The notes under the pieces are model-generated. The model was not told the origin of the DNA, did not search any database, and saw nothing but the letters and a program-made list of their open reading frames with translations. This document shows, one piece after another, positions 48,055 to 58,837 of a stretch of DNA of 64,000 nucleotides. The position numbers and the translations under genes were made by a program. Position 1 is the first letter of the stretch, and every line of letters begins with the position of its first letter. The DNA is from Rhabditoides inermis (taxonomy: Eukaryota; Nematoda; Chromadorea; Rhabditida; Rhabditidae): positions 545,001 to 609,000 of the forward strand of contig CAWZYM010000402.1 of assembly GCA_963966185.1 (NCBI GenBank), written 5' to 3'.

Positions 48055-48171
48055 ACGTTTTAGCAATGCAGTGTTCCGAATTCGATTTCTCTCGCATTTC
48101 ATTTGACAACATCTTGACTCGATTTCAGTTAACACACTCTCATGCATTGTAGACAGCAAGTATTAAACGCA

Positions 48172-48284
48172 GCACGGATGGCCGAGTGGTCTAAGGCGCC
48201 AGACTCAAGCGATCGCTTCATACGAGCATGTGTGGGCATTCTGGTATCGGAAACGATGCGTGGGTTCGACCCCCACTCCGTGCA
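48172..48284 (+). tRNA. tRNA-Leu(CAA), unit R4
   Basis: T loop reads TTCGACC. Confidence 0.86.

Positions 48285-48331
48285 AATCTTTTACCAAAAT
48301 GTTTTGGCAGTACACTGAACAACAAAACTTT

Positions 48332-48416
48332 TGCTCCATGGGAGGATCGAACTCCCGACCTCGGCATTTCTTACAACATATAAGTACCACGCGCTAACCG
48401 ACTGCGCCAATGGAGC
48332..48416 (-). tRNA. tRNA-Ile(UAU), unit R4
   Basis: Complete Ile gene. Confidence 0.92.

Positions 48417-48533
48417 ACGTTTTAGCAATGCAGTGTTCCGAATTCGATTTCTCTCGTATTTCATTTGACAACATCTCGACTCGATTTCAGTAAACACACT
48501 GTCATGCGTTGTAGACAGCAAGTATCAAACGCA

Positions 48534-48646
48534 GCACGGATGGCCGAGTGGTCTAAGGCGCCAGACTCAAGCGATCGCTTCATACGAGCATGTGTGGGCA
48601 TTCTGGTATCGGAAACGATGCGTGGGTTCGAACCCCACTCCGTGCA
48534..48646 (+). 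tRNA. tRNA-Leu(CAA), unit R5
   Basis: Complete Leu gene. Confidence 0.92.

Positions 48647-48693
48647 AATCTTTTACCAAAATGTTTTGGCAGTACACTGAACAACAAAACTTT

Positions 48694-48778
48694 TGCTCCA
48701 TGGGAGGATCGAACTCCCGACCTCGGCATTTCTTACAACATATAAGTACCACGCGCTAACCGACTGCGCCAATGGAGC
48694..48778 (-). tRNA. tRNA-Ile(UAU), unit R5
   Basis: Complete Ile gene. Confidence 0.92.

Positions 48779-48895
48779 ACGTTTTAGCAATGCAGTGTTC
48801 CGAATTCAATTTCTCTCGTATTTCATTTGACAACATCTCGACTCGATTTCAGTAAACACACTGTCATGCGTTGTAGACAGCAAGTATTAAACGCA

Positions 48896-49008
48896 GCACG
48901 GATGGCCGAGTGGTCTAAGGCGCCAGACTCAAGCGATCGCTTCATACGAGCATGTGTGGGCATTCTGGTATCGGAAACGATGCGTGGGTTCGAACCCCAC
49001 TCCGTGCA
48896..49008 (+). tRNA. 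tRNA-Leu(CAA), unit R6
   Basis: Complete Leu gene. Confidence 0.92.

Positions 49009-49055
49009 AATCTTTTACCAAAATGTTTTGGCAGTACACTGAACAACAAAACTTT

Positions 49056-49140
49056 TGCTCCATGGGAGGATCGAACTCCCGACCTCGGCATTTCTTACAA
49101 CATATAAGTACCACGCGCTAACCGACTGCGCCAATGGAGC
49056..49140 (-). tRNA. tRNA-Ile(UAU), unit R6
   Basis: Complete Ile gene. Confidence 0.92.

Positions 49141-49257
49141 ACGTTTTAGCAATGCAGTGTTCCGAATTCGATTTCTCTCGTATTTCATTTGACAACATCT
49201 CGACTCGATTTCAGTAAACACACTCTCATGCATTGTAGACAGCAAGTAGTAAACGCA

Positions 49258-49370
49258 GCACGGATGGCCGAGTGGTCTAAGGCGCCAGACTCAAGCGATC
49301 GCTTCATACGAGCATGTGTGGGCATTCTGGTATCGGAAACGATGCGTGGGTTCGAACCCCACTCCGTGCA
49258..49370 (+). tRNA. tRNA-Leu(CAA), unit R7
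   Basis: Complete Leu gene. Confidence 0.92.

Positions 49371-49417
49371 AATTTTTTGCCAAAATGTATTGGCAGTACT
49401 CTGAACAACAAAACTTT

Positions 49418-49502
49418 TGCTCCATGGGAGGATCGAACTCCCGACCTCGGCATTTCTTACAACATATAAGTACCACGCGCTAACCGACTGCGCCAATGGA
49501 GC
49418..49502 (-). tRNA. tRNA-Ile(UAU), unit R7
   Basis: Complete Ile gene. Confidence 0.92.

Positions 49503-49619
49503 ACGTTTTAGCAATGCAGTGTTCCGAATTCGATTTCTCTCGTATTTCATTTGACAACATCTCGACTCGATTTCAGTGAACACACTCTCATGCATTGAAG
49601 ACAGCAAATAGTAAACGCA

Positions 49620-49732
49620 GCACGGATGGCCGAGTGGTCTAAGGCGCCAGACTCAAGCGATCGCTTCATACGAGCATGTGTGGGCATTCTGATATCGGAA
49701 ACGTTGCGTGGGTTCGAACCTCACTCCGTGCA
49620..49732 (+). tRNA. tRNA-Leu(CAA), unit R8, weakened
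   Basis: G43-to-A breaks the first anticodon-stem pair; a T-stem C-to-T and a variable-arm change are also present. Confidence 0.7.

Positions 49733-49779
49733 AATCTTTTACCAAAATGTTTTGGCAGTACACTGAACAACAAAACTTT

Positions 49780-49864
49780 TGCTCCATGGGAGGATCGAAC
49801 TCCCGACCTCGGCATTTCTTACAACATATAAGTACCACGCGCTAACCGACTGCGCCAATGGAGC
49780..49864 (-). tRNA. tRNA-Ile(UAU), unit R8
   Basis: Complete Ile gene. Confidence 0.92.

Positions 49865-49981
49865 ACGTTTTAGCAATGCAGTGTTCCGAATTCGATTTCT
49901 CTCGTATTTCATTTGACAACATCTCGACTCGATTTCAGTAAACACACTCTCATGCATTGTAGACAGCAAGCAGTAAACGCA

Positions 49982-50094
49982 GCACGGATGGCCGAGTGGT
50001 CTAAGGCGCCAGACTCAAGCGATCGATTCATACGAGCATGTGTGGGCATTCTGGTATCGGAAACGATGCGTGGGTTCGAACCCCACTCCGTGCA
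49982..50094 (+). tRNA. tRNA-Leu(CAA), unit R9
   Basis: Same intron change as R1. Confidence 0.9.

Positions 50095-50141
50095 AAACTT
50101 TTGCCAAATTGTAGTGGCAGTACACTGAACAACAAAACTTT

Positions 50142-50226
50142 TGCTCCATGGTAGGATCGAACTCCCGACCTCGGCATTTCTTACAACATATAAGTACCAC
50201 GCGCTAACCGACTGCGCCAATGGAGC
50142..50226 (-). tRNA. tRNA-Ile(UAU), unit R9
   Basis: Last T-stem base changed, as R1. Confidence 0.86.

Positions 50227-50343
50227 ACGTTTTAGCAATGCAGTGTTCCGAATTCGATTTCTCTTGTTTTTCATTTGACAACATCTTGACTCGATTTCAG
50301 TAAACACACTCTCATGCATTGTAGACAGCAAGTTGTAAACGCA

Positions 50344-50456
50344 GCACGGATGGCCGAGTGGTCTAAGGCGCCAGACTCAAGCGATCGCTTCATACGAGCA
50401 TGTGTGGGCATTCTGGTATCGGAAACGATGCGTGGGTTCGAACCCCACTCCGTGCA
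50344..50456 (+). tRNA. tRNA-Leu(CAA), unit R10
   Basis: Complete Leu gene. Confidence 0.92.

Positions 50457-50501
50457 AATCTTTTGCCGAAATGTATTAAGTACTCTGAACAACAAAACTT
50501 T

Positions 50502-50586
50502 TGCTCCATGGGAGGATCAAATTCCCGACCTCGGCATTTCTTACAACATATAAGTACCACGCGCTAACCGACTGCGCCAATGGAGC
50502..50586 (-). tRNA. tRNA-Ile(UAU), unit R10
   Basis: T loop C56 to T and a T-stem change. Confidence 0.75.

Positions 50587-50703
50587 ACGTTTTAGCAATG
50601 CAGTGTTCCGAATTCGATTTCTCTCGTATTTCATTTGACAACATGTTGACTCGATTTCAGTAAACATACTCTCATGCATTGTAGACAGCAAGTATTAAAC
50701 GCA

Positions 50704-50816
50704 GCACGGATGGCCGAGTGGTCTAAGGCGCCAGACTCAAGCGATCGCTTCATACGAGCATGTGTGGGCATTCTGGTATCGGAAACGATGCGTGGGTTCG
50801 ACCCCCACTCCGTGCA
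50704..50816 (+). tRNA. tRNA-Leu(CAA), unit R11
   Basis: T loop reads TTCGACC. Confidence 0.86.

Positions 50817-50863
50817 AATCTTTTACCAAAATGTTTTGGCAGTACACTGAACAACAAAACTTT

Positions 50864-50948
50864 TGCTCCATGGGAGGATCAAATTCCCGACCTCGGCATT
50901 TCTTACAACATATAAGTACCACGCGCTAACCGACTGCGCCAATGGAGC
50864..50948 (-). tRNA. tRNA-Ile(UAU), unit R11
   Basis: T-arm changes as R10. Confidence 0.75.

Positions 50949-51065
50949 ACGTTTTAGCAATGCAGTGTTCCGAATTCGATTTCTCTCGTATTTCATTTGA
51001 CAACATCTTGACTCGATTTCAGTAAACATACTCTCATGCATTGTAGACAGCAAGTATTAAACGCA

Positions 51066-51178
51066 GCACGGATGGCCGAGTGGTCTAAGGCGCCAGACTC
51101 AAGCGATCGCTTCATACGAGCATGTGTGGGCATTCTGGTATCGGAAACGATGCGTGGGTTCGACCCCCACTCCGTGCA
51066..51178 (+). 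tRNA. tRNA-Leu(CAA), unit R12
   Basis: T loop reads TTCGACC. Confidence 0.86.

Positions 51179-51225
51179 AATCTTTTACCACAATGTTTTG
51201 GCAGTACACTGAACAACAAAACTTT

Positions 51226-51310
51226 TGCTCCATGGGAGGATCGAACTCCCGACCTCGGCATTTCTTACAACATATAAGTACCACGCGCTAACCGACTGCG
51301 CCAATGGAGC
51226..51310 (-). tRNA. tRNA-Ile(UAU), unit R12
   Basis: Complete Ile gene. Confidence 0.92.

Positions 51311-51427
51311 ACGTTTTAGCAATGCAGTGTTCCGAATTCGATTTCTCTCGTATTTCATTTGACAACATCTCGACTCGATTTCAGTAAACACACTGTCATG
51401 CGTTGTAGACAGCAAGTATTAAACGCA

Positions 51428-51540
51428 GCACGGATGGCCGAGTGGTCTAAGGCGCCAGACTCAAGCGATCGCTTCATACGAGCATGTGTGGGCATTCTGG
51501 TATCGGAAACGATGCGTGGGTTCGAACCCCACTCCGTGCA
51428..51540 (+). 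tRNA. tRNA-Leu(CAA), unit R13
   Basis: Complete Leu gene. Confidence 0.92.

Positions 51541-51587
51541 AATCTTTTACCAAAATGTTTTGGCAGTACACTGAACAACAAAACTTT

Positions 51588-51672
51588 TGCTCCATGGGAG
51601 GATCGAACTCCCGACCTCGGCATTTCTTACAACATATAAGTACCACGCGCTAACCGACTGCGCCAATGGAGC
51588..51672 (-). tRNA. tRNA-Ile(UAU), unit R13
   Basis: Complete Ile gene. Confidence 0.92.

Positions 51673-51789
51673 ACGTTTTAGCAATGCAGTGTTCCGAATT
51701 CGATTTCTCTCGTATTTCATTTGACAACATCTCGACTCGATTTCAGTAAACACACTGTCATGCGTTGTAGACAGCAAGTATTAAACGCA

Positions 51790-51902
51790 GCACGGATGGC
51801 CGAGTGGTCTAAGGCGCCAGACTCAAGCGATCGCTTCATACGAGCATGTGTGGGCATTCTGGTATCGGAAACGATGCGTGGGTTCGAACCCCACTCTGTG
51901 CA
51790..51902 (+). tRNA. 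tRNA-Leu(CAA), unit R14
   Basis: Acceptor 3' strand TCTGTGC gives a G.U pair. Confidence 0.88.

Positions 51903-51949
51903 AATCTTTTACCAAAATGTTTTGGCAGTACACTGAACAACAAAACTTT

Positions 51950-52034
51950 TGCTCCATGGGAGGATCGAACTCCCGACCTCGGCATTTCTTACAACATATA
52001 AGTACCACGCGCTAACCGACTGCGCCAATGGAGC
51950..52034 (-). tRNA. tRNA-Ile(UAU), unit R14
   Basis: Complete Ile gene. Confidence 0.92.

Positions 52035-52151
52035 ACGTTTTAGCAATGCAATGTTCCGAATTCGATTTCTCTCGTATTTCATTTGACAACATCTCGACTC
52101 GATTTCAGTAAACACACTCTCATGCATTGTAGACTGCAAGTATTAAACGCA

Positions 52152-52264
52152 GCACGGATGGCCGAGTGGTCTAAGGCGCCAGACTCAAGCGATCGCTTCA
52201 TACGAGCATGTGTGGGCATTCTGGTATCGGTAACGATGCGTGGGTTCGAACCCCACTCCGTGCA
52152..52264 (+). 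tRNA. tRNA-Leu(CAA), unit R15
   Basis: One variable-arm base changed. Confidence 0.88.

Positions 52265-52311
52265 AATCTTTTGCCAAAATGTAGTGGCAGTACACTGAAC
52301 AACAAAACTTT

Positions 52312-52396
52312 GGCTCCAAGGGAGGATCGAACTCCCGACCTCGGCATTTCTTACAACATATAAGTACCACGCGCTAACCGACTGCGCCAATGGAAC
52312..52396 (-). tRNA. tRNA-Ile(UAU), unit R15, degenerate
   Basis: Both acceptor strands and the discriminator are altered; likely a pseudogene. Confidence 0.55.

Positions 52397-52513
52397 TCGT
52401 TTTAGCAATGCAGTGTTCCGAATTCGATTTCTCTCGTATTTCATTTGACAACATCTCGACTCGATTTCAGTAAACACCCTCTCATGCATTGTAGACAGCA
52501 AGCAGTAAACGCA

Positions 52514-52626
52514 GCACGGATGGCCGAGTGGTCTAAGGCGCCAGACTCAAGCGATCGCTTCATACGAGCATGTGTGGGCATTCTGGTATCGGAAACGATG
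52601 CGTGGGTTCGAACCCCACTCCGTGCA
52514..52626 (+). tRNA. tRNA-Leu(CAA), unit R16
   Basis: Complete Leu gene. Confidence 0.92.

Positions 52627-52673
52627 AACCTTTTGCCAAAATGTATTGGCAGTACTCTGAACAACAAAACTTT

Positions 52674-52758
52674 TGCTCTATGGGAGGATCGAACTCCCGA
52701 CCTCGGCATTTCTTACAACATATAAGTACCACGCGCTAACCGACTGCGCCAACGGAGC
52674..52758 (-). tRNA. tRNA-Ile(UAU), unit R16
   Basis: Two acceptor changes; one leaves a C-A mismatch. Confidence 0.75.

Positions 52759-52875
52759 ACGTTTTAGCAATGCAGTGTTCCGAATTCGATTTCTCTCGTA
52801 TTTCATTTGACAACATCTCGACTCGATTTCAGTAAACACACTCTCATGCATTGTAGACAGCAAGTAGTAAACGCA

Positions 52876-52988
52876 GCACGGATGGCCGAGTGGTCTAAGG
52901 CGCCAGACTCAAGCGATCGCTTCATACGAGCATGTGTGGGCATTCTGGTATCGGAAACGATGCGTGGGTTCGAACCCCACTCCGTGCA
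52876..52988 (+). tRNA. tRNA-Leu(CAA), unit R17
   Basis: Complete Leu gene. Confidence 0.92.

Positions 52989-53035
52989 AATTTTTTGCCA
53001 AAATGTATTGGCAGTACTCTGAACAACAAAACTTT

Positions 53036-53120
53036 TGCTCCATGGGAGGATCGAACTCCCGACCTCGGCATTTCTTACAACATATAAGTACCACGCGCTA
53101 ACCGACTGCGCCAATGGAGC
53036..53120 (-). tRNA. tRNA-Ile(UAU), unit R17
   Basis: Complete Ile gene. Confidence 0.92.

Positions 53121-53237
53121 ACGTTTTAGCAATGCAGTGTTCCGAATTCGATTTCTCTCGTATTTCATTTGACAACATCTCGACTCGATTTCAGTGAACA
53201 CATTCTCATGCATTGAAGACAGCAAATAGTAAACGCA

Positions 53238-53350
53238 GCACGGATGGCCGAGTGGTCTAAGGCGCCAGACTCAAGCGATCGCTTCATACGAGCATGTGTG
53301 GGCATTCTGATATCGGAAACGTTGCGTGGGTTCGAACCTCACTCCGTGCA
53238..53350 (+). 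tRNA. tRNA-Leu(CAA), unit R18, weakened
   Basis: Same stem changes as R8. Confidence 0.7.

Positions 53351-53397
53351 AATCTTTTACCAAAATGTTTTGGCAGTACACTGAACAACAAAACTTT

Positions 53398-53482
53398 TGC
53401 TCCATGGGAGGATCGAACTCCCGACCTCGGCATTTCTTACAACATATAAGTACCACGCGCTAACCGACTGCGCCAATGGAGC
53398..53482 (-). tRNA. tRNA-Ile(UAU), unit R18
   Basis: Complete Ile gene. Confidence 0.92.

Positions 53483-53599
53483 ACGTTTTAGCAATGCAGT
53501 GTTCCGAATTCGATTTCTCTCGTATTTCATTTGACAACATCTCGACTCGATTTCAGTAAACACACTCTCATGCATTGTAGACAGCAAGCAGTAAACGCA

Positions 53600-53712
53600 G
53601 CACGGATGGCCGAGTGGTCTAAGGCGCCAGACTCAAGCGATCGCTTCATACGAGCATGTGTGGGCATTCTGGTATCGGAAACGATGCGTGGGTTCGAACC
53701 CCACTCCGTGCA
53600..53712 (+). 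tRNA. tRNA-Leu(CAA), unit R19
   Basis: Complete Leu gene. Confidence 0.92.

Positions 53713-53759
53713 AACCTTTTGCCAAAATGTATTGGCAGTACTCTGAACAACAAAACTTT

Positions 53760-53844
53760 TGCTCTATGGGAGGATCGAACTCCCGACCTCGGCATTTCTT
53801 ACAACATATAAGTACCACGCGCTAACCGACTGCGCCAACGGAGC
53760..53844 (-). tRNA. tRNA-Ile(UAU), unit R19
   Basis: Acceptor changes as R16. Confidence 0.75.

Positions 53845-53961
53845 ACGTTTTAGCAATGCAGTGTTCCGAATTCGATTTCTCTCGTATTTCATTTGACAAC
53901 ATCTCGACTCGATTTCAGTAAACACACTCTCATGCATTGTAGACAGCAAGCAGTAAACGCA

Positions 53962-54074
53962 GCACGGATGGCCGAGTGGTCTAAGGCGCCAGACTCAAGC
54001 GATCGCTTCATACGAGCATGTGTGGGCATTCTGGTAACGGAAACGATGCGTGGGTTCGAACCCCACTCCGTGCA
53962..54074 (+). tRNA. 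tRNA-Leu(CAA), unit R20
   Basis: Variable arm starts TAACGG. Confidence 0.88.

Positions 54075-54121
54075 AATCTTTTACCAAAATGTTTTGGCAG
54101 TACACTGAACAACAAAACTTT

Positions 54122-54206
54122 TGCTCCATGGGAGGATCGAACTCCCGACCTCGGCATTTCTTACAACATATAAGTACCACGCGCTAACCGACTGCGCCAA
54201 TGGAGC
54122..54206 (-). tRNA. tRNA-Ile(UAU), unit R20
   Basis: Complete Ile gene. Confidence 0.92.

Positions 54207-54323
54207 ACGTTTTAGCAATGCAGTGTTCCGAATTCGATTTCTCTCGTATTTCATTTGACAACATCTCGACTCGATTTCAGTAAACACACTGTCATGCGTT
54301 GTAGACAGCAAGTATTAAACGCA

Positions 54324-54436
54324 GCACGGATGGCCGAGTGGTCTAAGGCGCCAGACTCAAGCGATCGCTTCATACGAGCATGTGTGGGCATTCTGGTATC
54401 GGAAACGATGCGTGGGTTCGAACCCCACTCCGTGCA
54324..54436 (+). 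tRNA. tRNA-Leu(CAA), unit R21
   Basis: Complete Leu gene. Confidence 0.92.

Positions 54437-54483
54437 AATCTTTTACCAAAATGTTTTGGCAGTACACTGAACAACAAAACTTT

Positions 54484-54568
54484 TGCTCCATGGGAGGATC
54501 GAACTCCCGACCTCGGCATTTCTTACAACATATAAGTACCACGCGCTAACCGACTGCGCCAATGGAGC
54484..54568 (-). tRNA. tRNA-Ile(UAU), unit R21
   Basis: Complete Ile gene. Confidence 0.92.

Positions 54569-54685
54569 ACGTTTTAGCAATGCAGTGTTCCGAATTCGAT
54601 TTCTCTCGTATTTCATTTGACAACATCTCGACTCGATTTCAGTAAACACACTGTCATGCGTTGTAGACAGCAAGTATTAAACGCA

Positions 54686-54798
54686 GCACGGATGGCCGAG
54701 TGGTCTAAGGCGCCAGACTCAAGCGATCGCTTCATACGAGCATGTGTGGGCATTCTGGTATCGGAAACGATGCGTGGGTTCGAACCCCACTCCGTGCA
54686..54798 (+). tRNA. tRNA-Leu(CAA), unit R22
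   Basis: Complete Leu gene. Confidence 0.92.

Positions 54799-54845
54799 AA
54801 TCTTTTGCCAAAATGTATTGGCAGTACTCTGAACAACAAAACTTT

Positions 54846-54930
54846 TGCTCCATGGGAGGATCGAACTCCCGACCTCGGCATTTCTTACAACATATAAGTA
54901 CCACGCGCTAACCGACTGCGCCAATGGAGC
54846..54930 (-). tRNA. tRNA-Ile(UAU), unit R22
   Basis: Complete Ile gene. Confidence 0.92.

Positions 54931-55047
54931 ACGTTTTAGCAATGCAGTGTTCCGAATTCGATTTCTCTCGTATTTCATTTGACAACATCTCGACTCGATT
55001 TCAGTAAACACACTCTCATGCATTGTAGACAGCAAGTAGTAAACGCA

Positions 55048-55160
55048 GCACGGATGGCCGAGTGGTCTAAGGCGCCAGACTAAAGCGATCGCTTCATACG
55101 AGCATGTGTGGGCATTCTGGTATCGGAAACGATGCGTGGGTTCGAACCCCACTCCGTGCA
55048..55160 (+). tRNA. tRNA-Leu body with AAA anticodon, unit R23
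   Basis: Loop CTAAAG gives anticodon AAA (55082-55084), which reads Phe codons, while acceptor, discriminator A and long variable arm stay leucine-like. Confidence 0.82.

Positions 55161-55207
55161 AATCTTTTGCCAAAATGTATTGGCAGTACTCTGAACAACA
55201 AAACTTC

Positions 55208-55296
55208 TGCTCCATGGGAGGATCGAACTCCCGACCTCGGCATTTCTTACAACATATAAGTACATACCACGCGCTAACCGACTGCGCCAATGGAGC
55208..55296 (-). tRNA. tRNA-Ile(UAU), unit R23, 4-nt insertion
   Basis: TGTA is inserted between the anticodon stem and loop (89 bp); probably not functional. Confidence 0.6.

Positions 55297-55413
55297 ACGT
55301 TTTAGCAATGCAGTGTTCCGAATTCGATTTCTCTCGTATTTCATTTGACAACATCTCGACTCGATTTCAGTGAACACACTTTCATGCATTGAAGACAGCA
55401 AATAGTAAACGCA

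Positions 55414-55526
55414 GCACGGATGGCCGAGTGGTCTAAGGCGCCAGACTCAAGCGATCGCTTCATACAAGCATGTGTGGGCATTCTGGTATCGGAAACGATG
55501 CGTGGGTTCGAACCCCACTCCGTGCA
55414..55526 (+). tRNA. tRNA-Leu(CAA), unit R24
   Basis: One intron base changed. Confidence 0.9.

Positions 55527-55573
55527 AATCTTTTACCAAAATGTTTTGGCAGTACACTGAACAACAAAACTTT

Positions 55574-55659
55574 TGCTCCATGGGAGGATCGAACTCCCGA
55601 CCTCGGCATTTCTTAACAACATATAAGTACCACGCGCTAACCGACTGCGCCAATGGAGC
55574..55659 (-). tRNA. tRNA-Ile(UAU), unit R24
   Basis: Intron is 12 nt (one extra T on the sense strand). Confidence 0.85.

Positions 55660-55776
55660 ACGTTTTAGCAATGCAGTGTTCCGAATTCGATTTCTCTCGT
55701 ATTTCATTTGACAACATCTCGACTCGATTTCAGTGAACACACTCTCATGCATTGAAGACAGCAAATAGTAAACGCA

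Positions 55777-55889
55777 GCACGGATGGCCGAGTGGTCTAAG
55801 GCGCCAGACTCAAGCGATCGCTTCATACAAGCATGTGTGGGCATTCTGGTATCGGAAACGATGCGTGGGTTCGAACCCCACTCCGTGCA
55777..55889 (+). tRNA. tRNA-Leu(CAA), unit R25
   Basis: One intron base changed. Confidence 0.9.

Positions 55890-55936
55890 AATCTTTTACC
55901 AAAATGTTTTGGCAGTACACTGAACAACAAAACTTT

Positions 55937-56021
55937 TGCTCCATGGGAGGATCGAACTCCCGACCTCGGCATTTCTTACAACATATAAGTACCACGCGCT
56001 AACCGACTGCGCCAATGGAGC
55937..56021 (-). tRNA. tRNA-Ile(UAU), unit R25
   Basis: Complete Ile gene. Confidence 0.92.

Positions 56022-56138
56022 ACGTTTTAGCAATGCAGTGTTCCGAATTCGATTTCTCTCGTATTTCATTTGACAACATCTCGACTCGATTTCAGTAAAC
56101 ACACTGTCATGCGTTGTAGACAGCAAGTATTAAACGCA

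Positions 56139-56251
56139 GCACGGATGGCCGAGTGGTCTAAGGCGCCAGACTCAAGCGATCGCTTCATACGAGCATGTGT
56201 GGGCATTCTGGTATCGGAAACGATGCGTGGGTTCGAACCCCACTCCGTGCA
56139..56251 (+). tRNA. tRNA-Leu(CAA), unit R26
   Basis: Complete Leu gene. Confidence 0.92.

Positions 56252-56298
56252 AATCTTTTACCAAAATGTTTTGGCAGTACACTGAACAACAAAACTTT

Positions 56299-56383
56299 TG
56301 CTCCATGGGAGGATCGAACTCCCGACCTCGGCATTTCTTACAACATATAAGTACCACGCGCTAACCGACTGCGCCAATGGAGC
56299..56383 (-). tRNA. tRNA-Ile(UAU), unit R26
   Basis: Complete Ile gene. Confidence 0.92.

Positions 56384-56500
56384 ACGTTTTAGCAATGCAG
56401 TGTTCCGAATTCGATTTCTCTCGTATTTCATTTGACAACATCTCGACTCGATTTCAGTAAACACACTGTCATGCGTTGTAGACAGCAAGTATTAAACGCA

Positions 56501-56613
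56501 GCACGGATGGCCGAGTGGTCTAAGGCGCCAGACTCAAGCGATCGCTTCATACGAGCATGTGTGGGCATTCTGGTATCGGAAACGATGCGTGGGTTCGAAC
56601 CCCACTCCGTGCA
56501..56613 (+). tRNA. tRNA-Leu(CAA), unit R27
   Basis: Complete Leu gene. Confidence 0.92.

Positions 56614-56660
56614 AATCTTTTGCCAAAATGTATTGGCAGTACTCTGAACAACAAAACTTT

Positions 56661-56745
56661 TGCTCCATGGGAGGATCGAACTCCCGACCTCGGCATTTCT
56701 TACAACATATAAGTACCACGCGCTAACCGACTGCGCCAATGGAGC
56661..56745 (-). tRNA. tRNA-Ile(UAU), unit R27
   Basis: Complete Ile gene. Confidence 0.92.

Positions 56746-56862
56746 ACGTTTTAGCAATGCAGTGTTCCGAATTCGATTTCTCTCGTATTTCATTTGACAA
56801 CATCTCGACTCGATTTCAGTAAACACACTCTCATGCATTGTAGACAGCAAGTAGTAAACGCA

Positions 56863-56975
56863 GCACGGATGGCCGAGTGGTCTAAGGCGCCAGACTAAAG
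56901 CGATCGCTTCATACGAGCATGTGTGGGCATTCTGGTATCGGAAACGATGCGTGGGTTCGAACCCCACTCCGTGCA
56863..56975 (+). tRNA. tRNA-Leu body with AAA anticodon, unit R28
   Basis: Same AAA anticodon as R23, by block duplication. Confidence 0.82.

Positions 56976-57022
56976 AATCTTTTGCCAAAATGTATTGGCA
57001 GTACTCTGAACAACAAAACTTC

Positions 57023-57111
57023 TGCTCCATGGGAGGATCGAACTCCCGACCTCGGCATTTCTTACAACATATAAGTACATACCACGCGCTAACCGACTGC
57101 GCCAATGGAGC
57023..57111 (-). tRNA. tRNA-Ile(UAU), unit R28, 4-nt insertion
   Basis: As R23. Confidence 0.6.

Positions 57112-57228
57112 ACGTTTTAGCAATGCAGTGTTCCGAATTCGATTTCTCTCGTATTTCATTTGACAACATCTCGACTCGATTTCAGTGAACACACTTTCAT
57201 GCATTGAAGACAGCAAATAGTAAACGCA

Positions 57229-57341
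57229 GCACGGATGGCCGAGTGGTCTAAGGCGCCAGACTCAAGCGATCGCTTCATACAAGCATGTGTGGGCATTCTG
57301 GTATCGGAAACGATGCGTGGGTTCGAACCCCACTCCGTGCA
57229..57341 (+). tRNA. tRNA-Leu(CAA), unit R29
   Basis: One intron base changed. Confidence 0.9.

Positions 57342-57388
57342 AATCTTTTACCAAAATGTTTTGGCAGTACACTGAACAACAAAACTTT

Positions 57389-57474
57389 TGCTCCATGGGA
57401 GGATCGAACTCCCGACCTCGGCATTTCTTAACAACATATAAGTACCACGCGCTAACCGACTGCGCCAATGGAGC
57389..57474 (-). tRNA. tRNA-Ile(UAU), unit R29
   Basis: 12-nt intron, as R24. Confidence 0.85.

Positions 57475-57591
57475 ACGTTTTAGCAATGCAGTGTTCCGAA
57501 TTCGATTTCTCTCGTATTTCATTTGACAACATCTCGACTCGATTTCAGTGAACACACTCTCATGCATTGAAGACAGCAAATAGTAAACGCA

Positions 57592-57704
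57592 GCACGGATG
57601 GCCGAGTGGTCTAAGGCGCCAGACTCAAGCGATCGCTTCATACAAGCATGTGTGGGCATTCTGGTATCGGAAACGATGCGTGGGTTCGAACCCCACTCCG
57701 TGCA
57592..57704 (+). tRNA. tRNA-Leu(CAA), unit R30
   Basis: One intron base changed. Confidence 0.9.

Positions 57705-57751
57705 AATCTTTTACCAAAATGTTTTGGCAGTACACTGAACAACAAAACTTT

Positions 57752-57836
57752 TGCTCCATGGGAGGATCGAACTCCCGACCTCGGCATTTCTTACAACATA
57801 TAAGTACCACGCGCTAACCGACTGCGCCAATGGAGC
57752..57836 (-). tRNA. tRNA-Ile(UAU), unit R30
   Basis: Complete Ile gene. Confidence 0.92.

Positions 57837-57953
57837 ACGTTTTAGCAATGCAGTGTTCCGAATTCGATTTTTCTCGTATTTCATTTGACAACATCTCGAC
57901 TCGATTTCAGTAAACACACTCTCATGCATTGTAGACAGCAAGCAGTAAACGCA

Positions 57954-58066
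57954 GCACGGATGGCCGAGTGGTCTAAGGCGCCAGACTCAAGCGATCGCTT
58001 CATACGAGCATGTGTGGGCATTCTGGTAACGGAAACGATGCGTGGGTTCGAACCCCACTCCGTGCA
57954..58066 (+). tRNA. tRNA-Leu(CAA), unit R31
   Basis: Variable arm starts TAACGG, as R20. Confidence 0.88.

Positions 58067-58113
58067 AATCTTTTGCCAAAATGTATTGGCAGTACTCTGA
58101 ACAACAAAACTTT

Positions 58114-58198
58114 TGCTCTATGGGAGGATCGAACTCCCGACCTCGGCATTTCTTACAACATATAAGTACCACGCGCTAACCGACTGCGCCAACGGAGC
58114..58198 (-). tRNA. tRNA-Ile(UAU), unit R31
   Basis: Acceptor changes as R16. Confidence 0.75.

Positions 58199-58315
58199 AC
58201 GTTTTAGCAATGCAGTGTTCCGAATTCGATTTCTCTCGTATTTCATTTGACAACATCTCGACTCGATTTCAGTAAACACACTCTCATGCATTGTAGACAG
58301 CAAGCAGTAAACGCA

Positions 58316-58428
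58316 GCACGGATGGCCGAGTGGTCTAAGGCGCCAGACTCAAGCGATCGCTTCATACGAGCATGTGTGGGCATTCTGGTAACGGAAACGA
58401 TGCGTGGGTTCGAACCCCACTCCGTGCA
58316..58428 (+). tRNA. tRNA-Leu(CAA), unit R32
   Basis: Variable arm starts TAACGG. Confidence 0.88.

Positions 58429-58475
58429 AATCTTTTGCCAAAATGTATTGGCAGTACTCTGAACAACAAAACTTT

Positions 58476-58560
58476 TGCTCCATGGGAGGATCGAACTCCC
58501 GACCTCGGCATTTCTTACAACATATAAGTACCACGCGCTAACCGACTGCGCCAATGGAGC
58476..58560 (-). tRNA. tRNA-Ile(UAU), unit R32
   Basis: Complete Ile gene. Confidence 0.92.

Positions 58561-58677
58561 ACGTTTTAGCAATGCAGTGTTCCGAACTCGATTTCTCTCG
58601 TATTTCATTTGACAACATCTCGACTCGATTTCAGTGAACACACTCTCATGCCATGAAGACAGCAAATAGTAAACGCA

Positions 58678-58790
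58678 GCACGGATGGCCGAGTGGTCTAA
58701 GGCGCCAGACTCAAGCGATCGCTTCATACGAGCATGTGTGGGCATTCTGGTATCGGAAACGATGCGTGGGTTCGAACCCCACTCCGTGCA
58678..58790 (+). tRNA. tRNA-Leu(CAA), unit R33
   Basis: Complete Leu gene. Confidence 0.92.
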
Positions 58791-58837
58791 AATCTTTTAC
58801 CAAAATGTTTTGGCAGTACACTGAACAACAAAACTTT